From JAMXLO01 sp037201625 (GTDB lineage Bacteria > Pseudomonadota > Alphaproteobacteria > Acetobacterales > Acetobacteraceae): 64,000 nt of DNA. The stretch spans positions 2,542,001 to 2,606,000 of the forward strand of contig JBBCGR010000003.1 of NCBI GenBank assembly GCA_037201625.1, read 5' to 3'. Made by a program: the position numbers and the translations under genes. The notes under the pieces were generated by a model. It saw only the letters and a program-made list of their open reading frames with translations. It made no database searches and was not told the DNA's origin. Below, piece after piece: positions 17,794-27,783 of the stretch; position 1 is the first letter of the stretch, and each line of letters opens with the position of its first letter.

Positions 17794-19350
17794 ATGCGTA
17801 AGTTTCTGCTGGCGAGCGTAGCCACGCTGGGGGCGACCGGTGGACTGATCGATGTCGCGCTGGCGCAGGCGCCGGCACCGCCGAAGGGGGCACCGAGCCA
17901 AGGCCAGATGGCCTACCCGCTGGCCAACCCGACGGCCTATGTGAACAACAACAACAACTACCAGGCCGCCGCCCTGCCTGGCGCCCTGCCCAACCCGACA
18001 CCCGGCACCATCGTCGTCCACATCAACGGCAAGGTGCAGACCGAAATCCAGGCCGCCTGGACCAGCGTTGACACACGCATGGCGACTGCGCCCGCGGCCG
18101 GCTCGGCCGGTGCGATCCTCGGCAACAACGGCACCGGCGTCGTGAAGCTGCAGCCGATCGCGCTGAACGAATTCGCCCGTCTGTATTTCGGCGCCGACGG
18201 CATGGCCACCAACGGCCTGCGCTATGGTGCCGCGATCGAAGTCCGGCAGAATTTCACCGGTCAGCTCAGCAGCAACGCCAACAACGCCGCCAGCGGCTAC
18301 ACGTCGTTGCAGACCCTGTATGTCCGGCGTGCCTTCACCTACGCCGCCGGCGACCAGTGGGGCCTGTTCCGACTGGGCGTCACCGACGGCATCATCGGCA
18401 TCTTCGACAACGGTGTGACCACCGGCCAGTTCACCATCATCGGCGAACTGAACGGCGGTGACGCGCAGAACATGCCCGGCCCGAACCCGCCGTTCTGGTT
18501 CCTGGGTCAGGCCGGCGCCGAATACGGCAACGTGAAGGCCGTCTACCTGTCGCCGCAGATCGCCGGCTTCGACTTCGGCCTGCAATACGCGCCGAACATG
18601 TCGAACGGCTTCGGCCTCAGCACCGGCAACCCGCTGAACGGCTCGATCACCGGTTCGGGCACCGGCACCGGCACGGGCTGCGGCGTGGCCAACTCGGGCT
18701 GCCCGTCGCTGTCCTCCGGCCCCGGCATCCAGGACGGCGCCCGCGTGATGAACCAGACCGCGCTCGGCGTGCGCTACCAGGGCAAGTTCGGCGACGTCGG
18801 CGTGCTCGCCTACGGCGTCTACGAGTTCAGCGGCGTCACCAACTACACCGGCCTGCAGACTCCCGCGATCCTCGGCACCACCACCGTCCCGGGCAGCCAG
18901 TTCAACGGCAAGTATGACGGCCTGAGCTTCGGCAGCGGCGGTCTTGCCATCACCTACGCCGGCTTCACCGTGGCGGGCAACGTCATCGGCGGCCGGGTGA
19001 ACGGCCAGTTGGCAGCGGCGCCGAAGGGCGGCGTCGGCACCTTGGCCTACGTGCTCAGCGCCAAGTACGTGACCGGTCCGTTCACCGTCGGTGTGGTGGG
19101 CGAAATCGGCTGGTACCAGGGCAACCCGGTGCTGAGCGGCTTCAGCGAGCGTCGTGGTCGCGGCATCGCGGCGGCGGTGCAGTACAACGTCGCCCCGGGC
19201 TTCGCGGTGGCGGCCGAATATCTGTGGAACGACATCCAGCAGGGCGGCAACAACCTGATCAGCGGCGCCGTCGGCACCGCGGCCGGGGCCAACCTGAACA
19301 ACAACTTCAAGGGCCAGAATTTCATCATCGGCAACGTCGTGAACTTCTGA
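17794..19350 (+). CDS. Outer-membrane porin, paralogue 2
   Basis: The 518-aa product is a close paralogue of the protein at 12193-13746. It has an identical first 18 residues, the same signal peptide type (cleavage likely after ALAQ), the same barrel segments and the same terminal GNVVNF. The two genes share long identical DNA stretches, including the first ~55 bases. Differences cluster in a few presumed loops, for example NMSNGFGLSTGNPLNGSITG. AAGGAGGAGAAGG precedes ATG 17794 and is a very strong Shine-Dalgarno, so this copy may be the more highly translated one. A terminator follows the stop. Confidence 0.92.
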   Translation: MRKFLLASVATLGATGGLIDVALAQAPAPPKGAPSQGQMAYPLANPTAYVNNNNNYQAAALPGALPNPTPGTIVVHINGKVQTEIQAAWTSVDTRMATAPAAGSAGAILGNNGTGVVKLQPIALNEFARLYFGADGMATNGLRYGAAIEVRQNFTGQLSSNANNAASGYTSLQTLYVRRAFTYAAGDQWGLFRLGVTDGIIGIFDNGVTTGQFTIIGELNGGDAQNMPGPNPPFWFLGQAGAEYGNVKAVYLSPQIAGFDFGLQYAPNMSNGFGLSTGNPLNGSITGSGTGTGTGCGVANSGCPSLSSGPGIQDGARVMNQTALGVRYQGKFGDVGVLAYGVYEFSGVTNYTGLQTPAILGTTTVPGSQFNGKYDGLSFGSGGLAITYAGFTVAGNVIGGRVNGQLAAAPKGGVGTLAYVLSAKYVTGPFTVGVVGEIGWYQGNPVLSGFSERRGRGIAAAVQYNVAPGFAVAAEYLWNDIQQGGNNLISGAVGTAAGANLNNNFKGQNFIIGNVVNF

Positions 19351-19374
19351 ACCTCGACGGACTTCGTCTCATGG

Positions 19375-19404
19375 GGCGGCGGGGAGCAATCCTCGCCGCC
19401 TTTT
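19375..19404 (+). terminator. Rho-independent terminator of porin 2
   Basis: GGCGGCGGGGA (19375-19385) pairs with TCCTCGCCGCC (19390-19400) through a GCAA tetraloop, with one G-U pair, followed by TTTT. It is homologous to the hairpin behind porin 1, so the duplicated unit included the terminator. Confidence 0.85.
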
Positions 19405-19470
19405 CCTGCCTGCTCATCATGGTACGAAACCTTGGCGCAGCGAACGCAAGGCGCTAAGGGAGGCCACTCT

Positions 19471-20046
19471 TTGGCGCGAGTTTCCTGGATGCCCATCAGA
19501 CTAAAGCAATTGGCCGGGCTTACCCTTTCCATGGCGGTGCTCGCTGCGTGTTCCGGCGCCAAACCCAATCCGACCGATCCCGGTTACATGGGCCGCGAGG
19601 GTCCGAGCAGCAGCGGCTCCATGCCGGGCGGCAGCGTCCTGGGTGACAGCAGCCTGGTGTTCGGCACCGCCAAGGACCGCCCCGGCGGCGGCGGCCGCGG
19701 CGGCGATACCGGCGGCGGCGCGCTGGGGGTGAACGCCTATCTCTGGCGCGGCGCGCTCGACACGCTTAGCTTCATGCCGCTGGCCTCGGCCGATCCATTC
19801 GGCGGGGTGATCATTACCGACTGGTACACGCCGGCCGCCGCCAACGGCGAGCGCTTCAAGGCCACGGCCTATATCCTCGGCCGCGAACTGCGCAGCGACG
19901 GCGTGCGCATCAGCATCTTCCGCCAGGTGCTGCAAGGCGGCCAATGGGTCGACGCGCCCGTGAGCGCCGTCACGGTGGGCGAAATCGAGAACAAGGTGCT
20001 GTCGCGCGCCCGCGAACTGCGCGAGCAATCACAGGCCAGCAGCTAG
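19471..20046 (+). CDS. DUF3576 domain lipoprotein
   Basis: The product has a lipoprotein signal with lipobox LAAC. A Gly/Ser-rich spacer follows, then a globular domain starting at GVNAYLWRGALDTLSFMPLASADPFGG and ending in a helix near NKVLSRARELREQ, matching DUF3576 proteins of alphaproteobacteria. Function is unknown; the gene classically lies upstream of leuS-lptE-holA, as here, suggesting an envelope role. TTG 19471 was chosen because GGGAGG lies 7 bp upstream, giving 191 aa with Cys27. ATG 19489 (Cys21) is the alternative. Confidence 0.85.
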   Translation: MARVSWMPIRLKQLAGLTLSMAVLAACSGAKPNPTDPGYMGREGPSSSGSMPGGSVLGDSSLVFGTAKDRPGGGGRGGDTGGGALGVNAYLWRGALDTLSFMPLASADPFGGVIITDWYTPAAANGERFKATAYILGRELRSDGVRISIFRQVLQGGQWVDAPVSAVTVGEIENKVLSRARELREQSQASS

Positions 20047-20149
20047 AGCGTGATCCGCACAGGCGGCATCACCGGAGCGGTGAATCACGCTCTCGGACAA
20101 TGAGCTGGAGCGGGTTCCGTGAGCCAACGCGAACGGAATCTGCTCCAGC
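20045..20149. repeat. Two-hairpin intergenic repeat, copy 2
   Basis: Hairpin 1 has AGAGCGTGAT (20045-20054) and ATCACGCTCT (20084-20093), a perfect 10-bp pair. Hairpin 2 pairs 20104-20120 with 20133-20149, a 17-bp arm with 2 mismatches. The element begins inside the stop codon region of the DUF3576 gene and ends 45 bp before leuS. A related copy starts at 1692. Confidence 0.7.
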
Positions 20150-20194
20150 GCCGGGCCTCTTGCGCGGGCGCGGCCGGAGGCAAATAACTGCGCC

Positions 20195-22818
20195 ATGAAC
20201 GAGGTCGTAACCGTCGCGGCCGAGACGCCGCGTTACAATTTCCGTGAGGCGGAACCGCGCTGGCAGCGTGCCTGGGCCGAGCGCGGCTGCTTTCGCGTCG
20301 ACGACGGCGCCGACGGACAACAAGCCGAAATACTACGTCATGGAGATGTTCCCGTATCCCAGCGGAAGATCCACATGGGCCACGTGCGGAACTACACGCT
20401 GGGCGACGTGGTGGCGCGCTACAAGCGGGCGCGCGGCTTCGCGGTGATGCACCCGATGGGCTGGGACGCCTTCGGGCTGCCGGCCGAGAACGCGGCGCGC
20501 GAACGCGGCATCCACCCGGCGAAGTGGACCTGGGACAACATCGCCGCGATGCGCGCCGAGTTGCAGCGCATGGGGCTGTCGCTGGAGTGGGAACGCGAGT
20601 TCGCCACCTGCGATCCGGCCTATTACGGCCACCAGCAGAAGCTGTTCCTCGATTTCCTGCGCGCCGGCCTGGTGGAGCGCAAGGAAAGCTGGGTCAACTG
20701 GGACCCGGTCCGACGGCACCGTGCTGGCGAACGAGCAGGTGATCGACGGCCGCGGCTGGCGCTCCGGCGCGCTGGTCGAGAAGAAGCAGCTCAACCAGTG
20801 GTTCCTGAAGATCACCGACTATGCGCAGGAACTGCTGGACGCGCTGGACACGCTGGACCGCTGGCCCGAGCGCGTGCGGCTGATGCAGGCGAAGTGGATC
20901 GGCCGCAGCGAGGGCGCCCGGCTGAACTTCAGCCTCGATGCGCCCGCGGACGGGATCGACGAGGTCGAGGTCTACACGACGCGCCCCGACACGCTGTACG
21001 GCATGTCGTTCCTGGCGCTGGCGCCGGAGCACCCGCTGGCGGCGGCGGTCGCGGCGCGCGATCCGCAGGCCGCCGCCTTCGTCGCCGAATGCCGCCGCAT
21101 GGGCACGTCCGAGGCCGCCATCGAGACGGCCGAGAAGCAGGGCTTCGACACCGGCCTGCGGTGCGGCACCCGTTCCTGGCGGACGCCACCTTCCCGGTCT
21201 GGATCGCCAACTTCGTGCTGATGGAATACGGCACCGGCGCCATCTTCGGCTGTCCGGCGCATGACCAGCGCGACCTGGACTTCGCCCGCAAGTACCGCCT
21301 GGACGTGGTCCCGGTGGTGCTGCCGCCGGGTGGCGATCCGGCGTCCTTCGCGGTCGGCGACGAGGCGTATGTCGGTCCGGGCACGATCTTCAACTCGGAC
21401 TTCATGGACGGGATGGAGGTTGATGCCGCCAAGCGCGCGGTGATCGCCGCGCTGGAGCGGCTGGGCGCCGGGCATGGCGAGGTGAACTGGCGGCTGCGCG
21501 ACTGGGGCGTGAGCCGGCAGCGCTACTGGGGCTGCCCGATCCCGGTGATCCATTGCGGCACCTGCGGCGTGGTCCCGGTGCCCGACGAGCAGTTGCCGGT
21601 GAAGCTGCCCGACGATGTGACCTTCGACCGCCCGGGCAACCCGCTCGACCATCATCCGACCTGGAAGCACGTCGCGTGCCCGGTCTGCGGCGGCGCGGCG
21701 CGGCGGGAGACCGACACGTTCGACACCTTCGTCGACAGTTCCTGGTATTTCGCCCGCTATTGCAGCCGCGGGCCAAGGTGCCGGTGGACCGTGCCGCGGT
21801 CGATCACTGGATGCCGGTCGATCAGTATATCGGCGGCATCGAGCACGCGATCCTGCACCTGCTGTACTCGCGCTTCTTCACGCGGGCCATGAAGCGGACC
21901 GGGCATCTGAACGTCGATGAACCGTTCGCCGGGCTGTTCACCCAGGGCATGGTGACGCACGAGAGCTACCGCTCGGCTCCCGGCTCGAACGGCACCTGGC
22001 TGTACCCCGAGGAAGTGGTCAAGCAGCCCGACGGCAGCGCGGTGCATCGCGACACCGGCGAACCCGTGGTGGTCGGGCGCGTCGAGGCCATGAGCAAGTC
22101 GAAGCGCAACACCATCGACCCCGAGGCGATCATCACCCGCTACGGCGCCGACACCGCGCGCTGGTTCATCCTGTCGGACAACCCGCCCGAGCGGGACATG
22201 GAGTGGACCGAGGCGGGCGTCGCCGGCGCCTACCGTTTCACGCAGCGCCTGTTCCGCCTGGCCGAGAACCTGGCCGGGACGCTCGATGATGCCGGGGAGG
22301 ACGGCACATCCGAGGTGGCGCGCCGGCTGCGGCAGGTCACCCACCGCACCATTGCCGCCGTGAGCGAGGCGCTGGACGGCTTCGCGTTCAACGTCGCCGT
22401 GGCGCGGCTGTATGAGTTCGCCAACGCGATCGCGGACGCCGAACGGGCCATGCCGACCCCTGGGCTCGGCGCCGCGCGCCGGGAGGCGGTCGAGATGCTC
22501 GCGCGGCTGATCGCCCCGATGATGCCGCACCTGGCCGAGGAGGTGTACGGAAGGCTGCATCCCGGGACCGCCGCGCTGGTGGCGGATCTGCCCTGGCCGG
22601 AGGCGGATCCCGCCCTGCTGGCGGCCGAGAGCGTGACGATCGCGGTGCAGGTGATGGGCAAGCTGCGCGGCACCATCGCCGTGGCGCCGGACACGCCGGC
22701 CGATGCGGTGATTGCGTTTGCGGAGGCCGAGCCGAACGTGGCGCGCGCGCTGGAAGGCCGGCGGGTGGTCAAGCGCATCCACGTGCCGAACCGTATCGTC
22801 AATTTCGTGGTCGCATGA
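20195..22818 (+). CDS. leuS: Leucyl-tRNA synthetase, frame broken five times as sequenced
   Basis: The gene encodes the ~870-aa class I synthetase that charges tRNA-Leu. The HIGH motif is HMGH in KIHMGHVRN and the KMSKS motif is MSKSK in EAMSKSKRNT. The CP1 editing domain lies between them, and the C-terminal anticodon and LeuS-specific domains end in RIHVPNRIVNFVVA. Continuous homology-like sequence needs single-base corrections near 20319 (+1), 20365 (-1), 20710 (+1), 21163 (-1) and 21772 (-1). Because the enzyme is essential and no residues are missing between segments, sequencing indels are the likely cause. Its TGA overlaps the lptE ATG. Confidence 0.9.
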
Positions 22819-23345
22819 TCCTGCGACGATCGCTGCTGGGCCTGGCTGGCGGGGGACTGCTGTCCGGCTGCGGCTTCCAGCCGATCTACATGCCGACCGC
22901 CGGCGGCAATGCCGGCGTGGCGCAGCGCGAACTGGCAGCGATCCAGGTGAACGTCATCCCGGATCGCCCAGGTCAGTTGCTGCGTCAGGCACTGCAGGAC
23001 CGCTTCGCCCGGGCCTCGACCGGCGTCGCCCAGCGCTATGACCTGTCGGTCGGCTACCTGATCACCGGCGAGGGCCTCAGCATCCAGCCGGACAACACCG
23101 CGACGCGTGTGCGCACCACGGGCCGCGCCACCTGGACGCTGATCGCGCAGGACCCGGCGCACACACGGCTCGGCACCGGCTTTGCGACCGCGGTGGACGC
23201 CTACAACATCCTCGACTCGCAATACTTCGCCGCCGACCTGGAGAACGAGACGATCCAGCACCGGCTGGCCGATGCGCTGGCCGACCAGATCACCATCCAG
23301 CTTGCCGCCTTCTTCCGCAGGCGCGCCACGGCCGCGAACGGGTGA
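22815..23345 (+). CDS. lptE: LPS assembly lipoprotein LptE
   Basis: The 176-aa protein has a lipoprotein signal with lipobox LSGC (Cys19) followed by GFQPIY, the hallmark start of mature LptE. The remainder (IQVNVIPDRPGQLLRQALQDRF, then DLSVGYLITGEGLSI) fits the two-helix, four-strand LptE fold. LptE plugs the LptD barrel and helps insert lipopolysaccharide into the outer membrane. The ATG overlaps the leuS stop (ATGA), and its own stop overlaps the holA start (GTGA), so all three are translationally coupled. Confidence 0.93.
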   Translation: MILRRSLLGLAGGGLLSGCGFQPIYMPTAGGNAGVAQRELAAIQVNVIPDRPGQLLRQALQDRFARASTGVAQRYDLSVGYLITGEGLSIQPDNTATRVRTTGRATWTLIAQDPAHTRLGTGFATAVDAYNILDSQYFAADLENETIQHRLADALADQITIQLAAFFRRRATAANG

Positions 23346-24360
23346 AGCTGGCGCCGCAGCGGGTTGCGGCGTTCCTGCGCGATCCGGGGGAATGCCGGGT
23401 GGTGCTGCTGCACGGCGAGGATCACGGCATGATCCGCGACCGGGCGGCCGGCCTGGTGAAGCTGGTTGCCGGGTCGCTCGACGATCCGTTCCTGGTCGCC
23501 GAACTGACCCGCGACGACATCAGCCAGTTGGCCGACGAGGCTGCCTCCCTGTCGCTGACCGGAGGCAGGCGCGTCGTCCGGATGCGTGACGCCACCGATG
23601 CCGCGACCGACCAGGTCGGCCAGATCCTCAAGGGCCGCGCGCCTGCGCTGGTGGTGCTGGAGGCGCCGGGCCTGGCGACGCGCTCGCGCCTGCGGACGCT
23701 GGTGGAGGCCGCGCCGGACGGGGCCGCGATCGCCTGCTATCCCGAGGAAGGCCGGGCGTTGTCCGAGACCATCCGGACGGTCCTGTCGGAGGCGGGGGTT
23801 GGCATCGACGCCGACACGCTGGGCTGGGTCGCCGACCAGTTGGGTGCGGATCGCGCATCGACGCGCGCCGAGGCCGAGAAGCTGGCGCTGTATGTCGGGC
23901 CTGGGGGGCGGGTGGACCTGGATGCGGCCATGGCATGCATCGGCGACCTGGCCGGGCTGTCGCTGGACGATGCCCTGTTCGCCGCAACCGAGGGCGATGT
24001 GGCGCGTGCCGACCGGAACTGGCGCTGGCGGAGGGTGCGTCGCCGGTCGGGGTGCTGCGCGCCGGGCTGATGCACCTCCAGCGTCTCCATCGCGTACGGC
24101 TGGTCGTCGACGATGGCCAGGGTGCGGCGGACGCGGTCAGAGGGGCTCGCCCGCCGGTGTTCTTCCGCCGGGCCGGCGCCTTCACCCGGGCCGTCGAGCT
24201 TTGGTCGTCACCCGCACTGATGGCGGCGATGGCGGGGCTGGCGGAGGCGGAGCGCGCCTGCAAGCGCACCGGCGCCCCCGACGATGTGCTGGCGCGCAAC
24301 GCGGTGCTGGCGCTGGCACGCCGCGCCGCCGCGGGCGCGCGGCGATACCGCGGGGCGTAG
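23342..24360 (+). CDS. holA: DNA polymerase III delta subunit, frame broken once
   Basis: The gene encodes a ~340-aa clamp-loader delta subunit. The N-terminal part (VVLLHGEDHGMIRDRAAGLVK, RVVRMRDATD, LVVLEAPGL) is the AAA+-like fold lacking a Walker A motif. The C-terminal collar domain reads GVLRAGLMHLQRLHRVRL and AERACKRTGAP. The frame shifts at about 24012-24018 between DVARADR and ELALAEG, consistent with one missing base. GTG 23342 overlaps the lptE stop. The order leuS-lptE-holA is common in alphaproteobacteria. An error in the sequence is more likely than loss of this essential gene. Confidence 0.9.
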
Positions 24361-24368
24361 CGCTAGGG

Positions 24369-24726
24369 TGCTCATTGCTCATTGACAGTGTCTCATACTC
24401 CCTGGCCGTGAGGCCGCACGCACCGTTCCCCATCCCGTCATGACCGGCGCCGGCCGGTTATCCATGTCTTTTCCGCTCGCAGCAGCGAAAGACGTGGATG
24501 GCCGGGCCAAGCCACGGCCATGACGATGGAGGCCGCGGTGTGCTCATGCCTCACCGACCGTGTCTCATACTCGCCGGCCGTGTCTCTTACTCGCTGACGG
24601 TGAGGCCCGCACCGACCGTTCACTCATCCCGTCATGACCGGCGCAGGCCGGTTATCCACGTCTTTTCCGCGCGCAGTCGCGAAAGACGTGAATGGCCGGG
24701 CCAAGCCACGGCCATGACGATGGAGG
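24369..24726. repeat. Tandem intergenic repeat with two internal palindromes (490-bp gene-free gap)
   Basis: Two similar units, 24369-24532 and 24541-24726, lie head to tail. Each begins TGCTCAT, contains GTGTCTCATACTC and ends GACGATGGAGG. The second has an extra ~20 bp partial duplication around GTGTCTCTTACTC. Each carries a GTCATG-family palindrome (24437-24524 and 24631-24718) with paired cores CACGTCTTTT and GAAAGACGTG. No gene is seen from 24361 to 24850. Confidence 0.75.
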
Positions 24727-24850
24727 TCGGGGTTGCCGCAGCTTGGCCTGCCCCCTCGCTGGCCCTCGTCATCACCGTATCCGTTGCGTTCGGCAAACTC
24801 GCATGGCTCGGCCGCCCGATCCCCAGCTTACCCCTCTGCTACGATGGGGC

Positions 24851-25275
24851 ATGAAACGTCCCGAACTGCTCCGCCAGGTGCTCGCGGATTGCCATTGCAG
24901 ACTTCGGCCCTCATCGATCCATGGCATCGGCGTCTTCGCCGTCCGTCCGATCGCGCGCGGCAGGAACCCGTTCCAGGTGCTGCCGCGCTACGCCCGGCCC
25001 GGCTATGTGCGCATCACCGAGGCGGAACTCGACGCGCTCCCCGCCGGCTGCGCACGATGCTGCGCGACCTGTTCGTCCCGACCGACGGCACGATGTGGCT
25101 GCCCACGAGCGGCACCAACATCGTCTACCTCATCGCGTACCTCAATCACTCGGCCGCGCCCAACCTGCGCACCACCGACGGGTTCACGTTCACCGCACGG
25201 CGGCGCATCCTCGAGGGCGAGGAACTGACGGTCGACTACCGGACCTACGGTGCCGATGACCTGCTCGCGCAGTAA
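24851..25275 (+). CDS. SET domain-containing protein, frame broken once
   Basis: The gene encodes a short SET-domain protein of about 141 aa. The N-terminal half has SSIHGIGVFAVRPIARG. The other half has YLNHSAAPNLRTTD (the NHS-type cofactor/catalytic motif) and EGEELTVDYRTYG. SET domains transfer methyl groups from S-adenosylmethionine to protein lysines; bacterial targets are mostly unknown. The two halves are in different frames, joining at about 25045-25052 (one base missing). ATG 24851 begins the family-like sequence; no strong Shine-Dalgarno is visible. It is convergent with the GMC oxidoreductase gene, 23 bp apart. Confidence 0.75.
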
Positions 25276-25298
25276 CCGCGCCTGTCCGGGTCGCAGGG

Positions 25299-26904
25299 TC
25301 AGTCGAACAGCGTGGCAAGGCGCTGCTTCATCTGGTCGGCGATGTACAGCGCCAGCGCCTGGATCGTCGATGTCGGATTCACGCCGCCGGAGGTGACGAA
25401 CACGCTGCCATCGACGATGAACAGGTTCTTCACGTCGTGCGAGCGTCCCCAGCCGTTGACAACCGACCGCTCCGGGTCGTCGCCCATGCGCGCCGTCCCC
25501 AGCAGGTGCCAGCCGCCGTACAGGATCGGGCTGTTCACGCACACATCGTGCGCCCCCGCCGCAGTCATGATCTCCTTCGCCCGCGCGATGCCGTGCTCCA
25601 TCATCCGGGCGGTGTTTCTCGCCGATCCGGTAGTCGACGCGCGGCGCGGGAATGCCGTGGCAATCCTTCAGCACCGGATCAAGCGTGACGCGATTGTGCT
25701 CCTCCGGCAGGTCCTCGCAGATCGCCGAGGCGTGCAGCCGATGGCCGTTCAGCCGGCGGAACACCGCATGGTGCTGCTCGCCCCACGGCAGCAATCCGCA
25801 CGCCGCGCTGGTGACGGCCTCCACCACCGAGCCGACGCCGCGGCCGAACTGGATGGCGTAGCCGCGCACGAAATCACGGGACGGATCGGTCTCGTAGAAC
25901 TGCTTGCTCCACAGGCAGGTGGGCGGGCGCACGATTGCTGTCGGTCGGCTCATCGACATAGCCGTAGACCTGCGCATAGGGGATGGAACATCAGATTCTT
26001 GCCGACCAGGCCACTGGAATTCGCCAGCCCGTTCGGATGCCGTGCCGACGCCGAGTTCAGCAGCAGCCTCGGCGTACCGATGCCGTTGCACGCCAGGATG
26101 ACGACTTCGGCCGCCTGGAAACGCTCCACCCCGTCGGGATCGTAATAGACGACGCCCGCGGCCATGCCATGCTCGTTGGTGGTGATCTCGCGCACCCGGC
26201 AATGGGTCCGCAGTTCCACTCCGGCACGCCGCGCCGCCGGCCAGTAGGTGATGTCGGTGCTCGCCTTGGCACCCTGCGCGCAGCCCCGGCGTGCAATGGC
26301 CGAGATTGATGCAGCGCGCGCGGCCCTCATAGTCCCACGGGTCGCGATCGCGGTGTCCGACGGCCACCAGTGCCAGCCGAGCCGGTTCATCGCGCCGCCG
26401 AGCAGCGTGCCGGAGCGGCCGAGCGGCAACGGCGGCATGGGCGGTTCGGTGGGCGGAAAGGCAGGGTCGCCGGACAGGCCGGACACGCCCATCATGCGAT
26501 CGTTCTCGGCAAAGAACGGCGCCCAGTGTGGCGTAGTCGACCGGCCAGTCGTCGGCCACGCCGTCGAGCGTGCGGACGCGGAAGTCGGACGGATGCAGGC
26601 GCGGGAAATGCGCCGTGTACATCACCGTGCCGCCGCCGACGCCATTGAAGTTCACCACCTTGATCGGCGAGTTGGCGTCGTTGATCGGGTAGTCCTCCGG
26701 CCGCCCGCGAATGTTGGGACTGGGCGAGAAGTCGCCATAGAAGCGCGCCTCCCAGTCACGGCCGGTGGTCGGATAGGTCGCGGGGTTCATCCAGTCGCCC
26801 TGCTCCAGGCAGAGGATGCGCATGCGCGTATCGGCCAGGCTCCAGGCCACGGCCGCGCCCGAGGCACCGGCGCCGATAATCAGCACATCCACGACGTCGT
26901 TCAT
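25299..26904 (-). CDS. GMC family oxidoreductase, frame broken at least six times
   Basis: The gene encodes a ~530-aa FAD-dependent glucose-methanol-choline oxidoreductase. The N-terminus has the dinucleotide-binding motif IIGAGASGAAVAWSLAD, then NFNGVGGGTVMYTAHFPRLHP. The middle has EVVILACNGIGTPRLLLNS and the C-terminus GGWHLLGTARMGDDP and NLFIVDGSVFVTSGGVNPT. These pieces lie in three frames, with breaks near 26530, 26350, 26285, 25985, 25940 and 25615. The order and spacing of motifs are normal, so indel errors are likely. GGGAGGA precedes ATG 26904. It is the last gene of the ABC transporter operon, and its substrate may be what that system imports. Confidence 0.8.
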
Positions 26905-26993
26905 GCGCGTCCTCCCTGTCGGCGCAGCATGCGTTGATGGCGCGCCAGGAGCAATCGGGCGCGGCGATCATCGCCGTCACGCAGGCCCCCGGT

Positions 26994-27783
26994 CTACGCC
27001 TCGTGCGGCATCTGCCAGATCAGCGACAGCACCCGCTCCCCGCAACTCGACGAACTCGGCGCTCGACTTGATCGCGCGGATATCGCGCTCGCGCTGCTGC
27101 GCCGCGAAGGGGCAGGCGATGCGTTCGATGATGCGTCCGGGCCGCGGCGACATCACCACCACATCCGTGCCGAGATACACCGCCTCGTCCACGCTGTGGG
27201 TGATGAACAGCACCGTCATGCCGCTGCTCCGCCAGACCGCGTGCAGTTCCTCCTGCATCTTCTCCCGCGTCAGCGCGTCGAGCGCGCCGAACGGCTCATC
27301 CATCAGCAGCAGCTTCGGCTCGTTGCACAGCGCGCGGGACGATCGCCAGGCGCTGCTGCATGCCACCCGACAATTCGTAAGGATAGCGCGCCCTGAATTC
27401 CCACAGTCCCACCAGGCGCAGCCAGTGCTCGACACGCCGGCTGCGCTCGCCGCGGACCGGCGCCGCGCACCATCGGACCGAAGCCGGCATTCCCCTCGAC
27501 CGTCATCCACGGGAACAGCGCCGGCTGCTGAAACACCACGCCGCGGTCGGGTCCCGGCCCAGCGACCGGCGCGCCCTCCACCCTCACCTGGCCGCTGCTG
27601 GGCGTCAGGAACCCAGCCAGCGTCTGCAACAATGTCGTCTTGCCGCAGCCGGACGGGCCGACAATGCAGATGAAATCGCGTGTCCGAACGACAGGGTCGC
27701 ATGGTCGAGCGCCCCGCACCGCGCCGGCGCCCGCCCCGTACTGCACGCACACATCGTCGAACGCAACGAAGTCGCCCCGTCAC
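26994..27783 (-). CDS. ABC transporter ATP-binding protein (SsuB/TauB type), frame broken several times
   Basis: The gene encodes a ~260-aa ATPase of the nitrate/sulfonate/taurine class. Walker A is GPSGCGKTTLL, the Q-loop is VVFQQPALFPW, the signature is YELSGGMQQRLAI, Walker B is LLLMDEPFGALD and the H-loop is FITHSVDEA. The pieces require frame changes near 27772, 27690, 27480, 27345 and 27040. In the corrected frame the protein ends LSLIWQMPHEA at a TAG (26994-26996). GTG 27783 overlaps the stop of the binding-protein gene (GTGA). It energises the two permeases encoded upstream. Confidence 0.8.

Noticed and set aside
20195..22818. leuS as a true pseudogene
   Set aside because: All catalytic motifs and the full length are present and only single-base indels interrupt it. 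With holA in the same state, sequence error is the better explanation.
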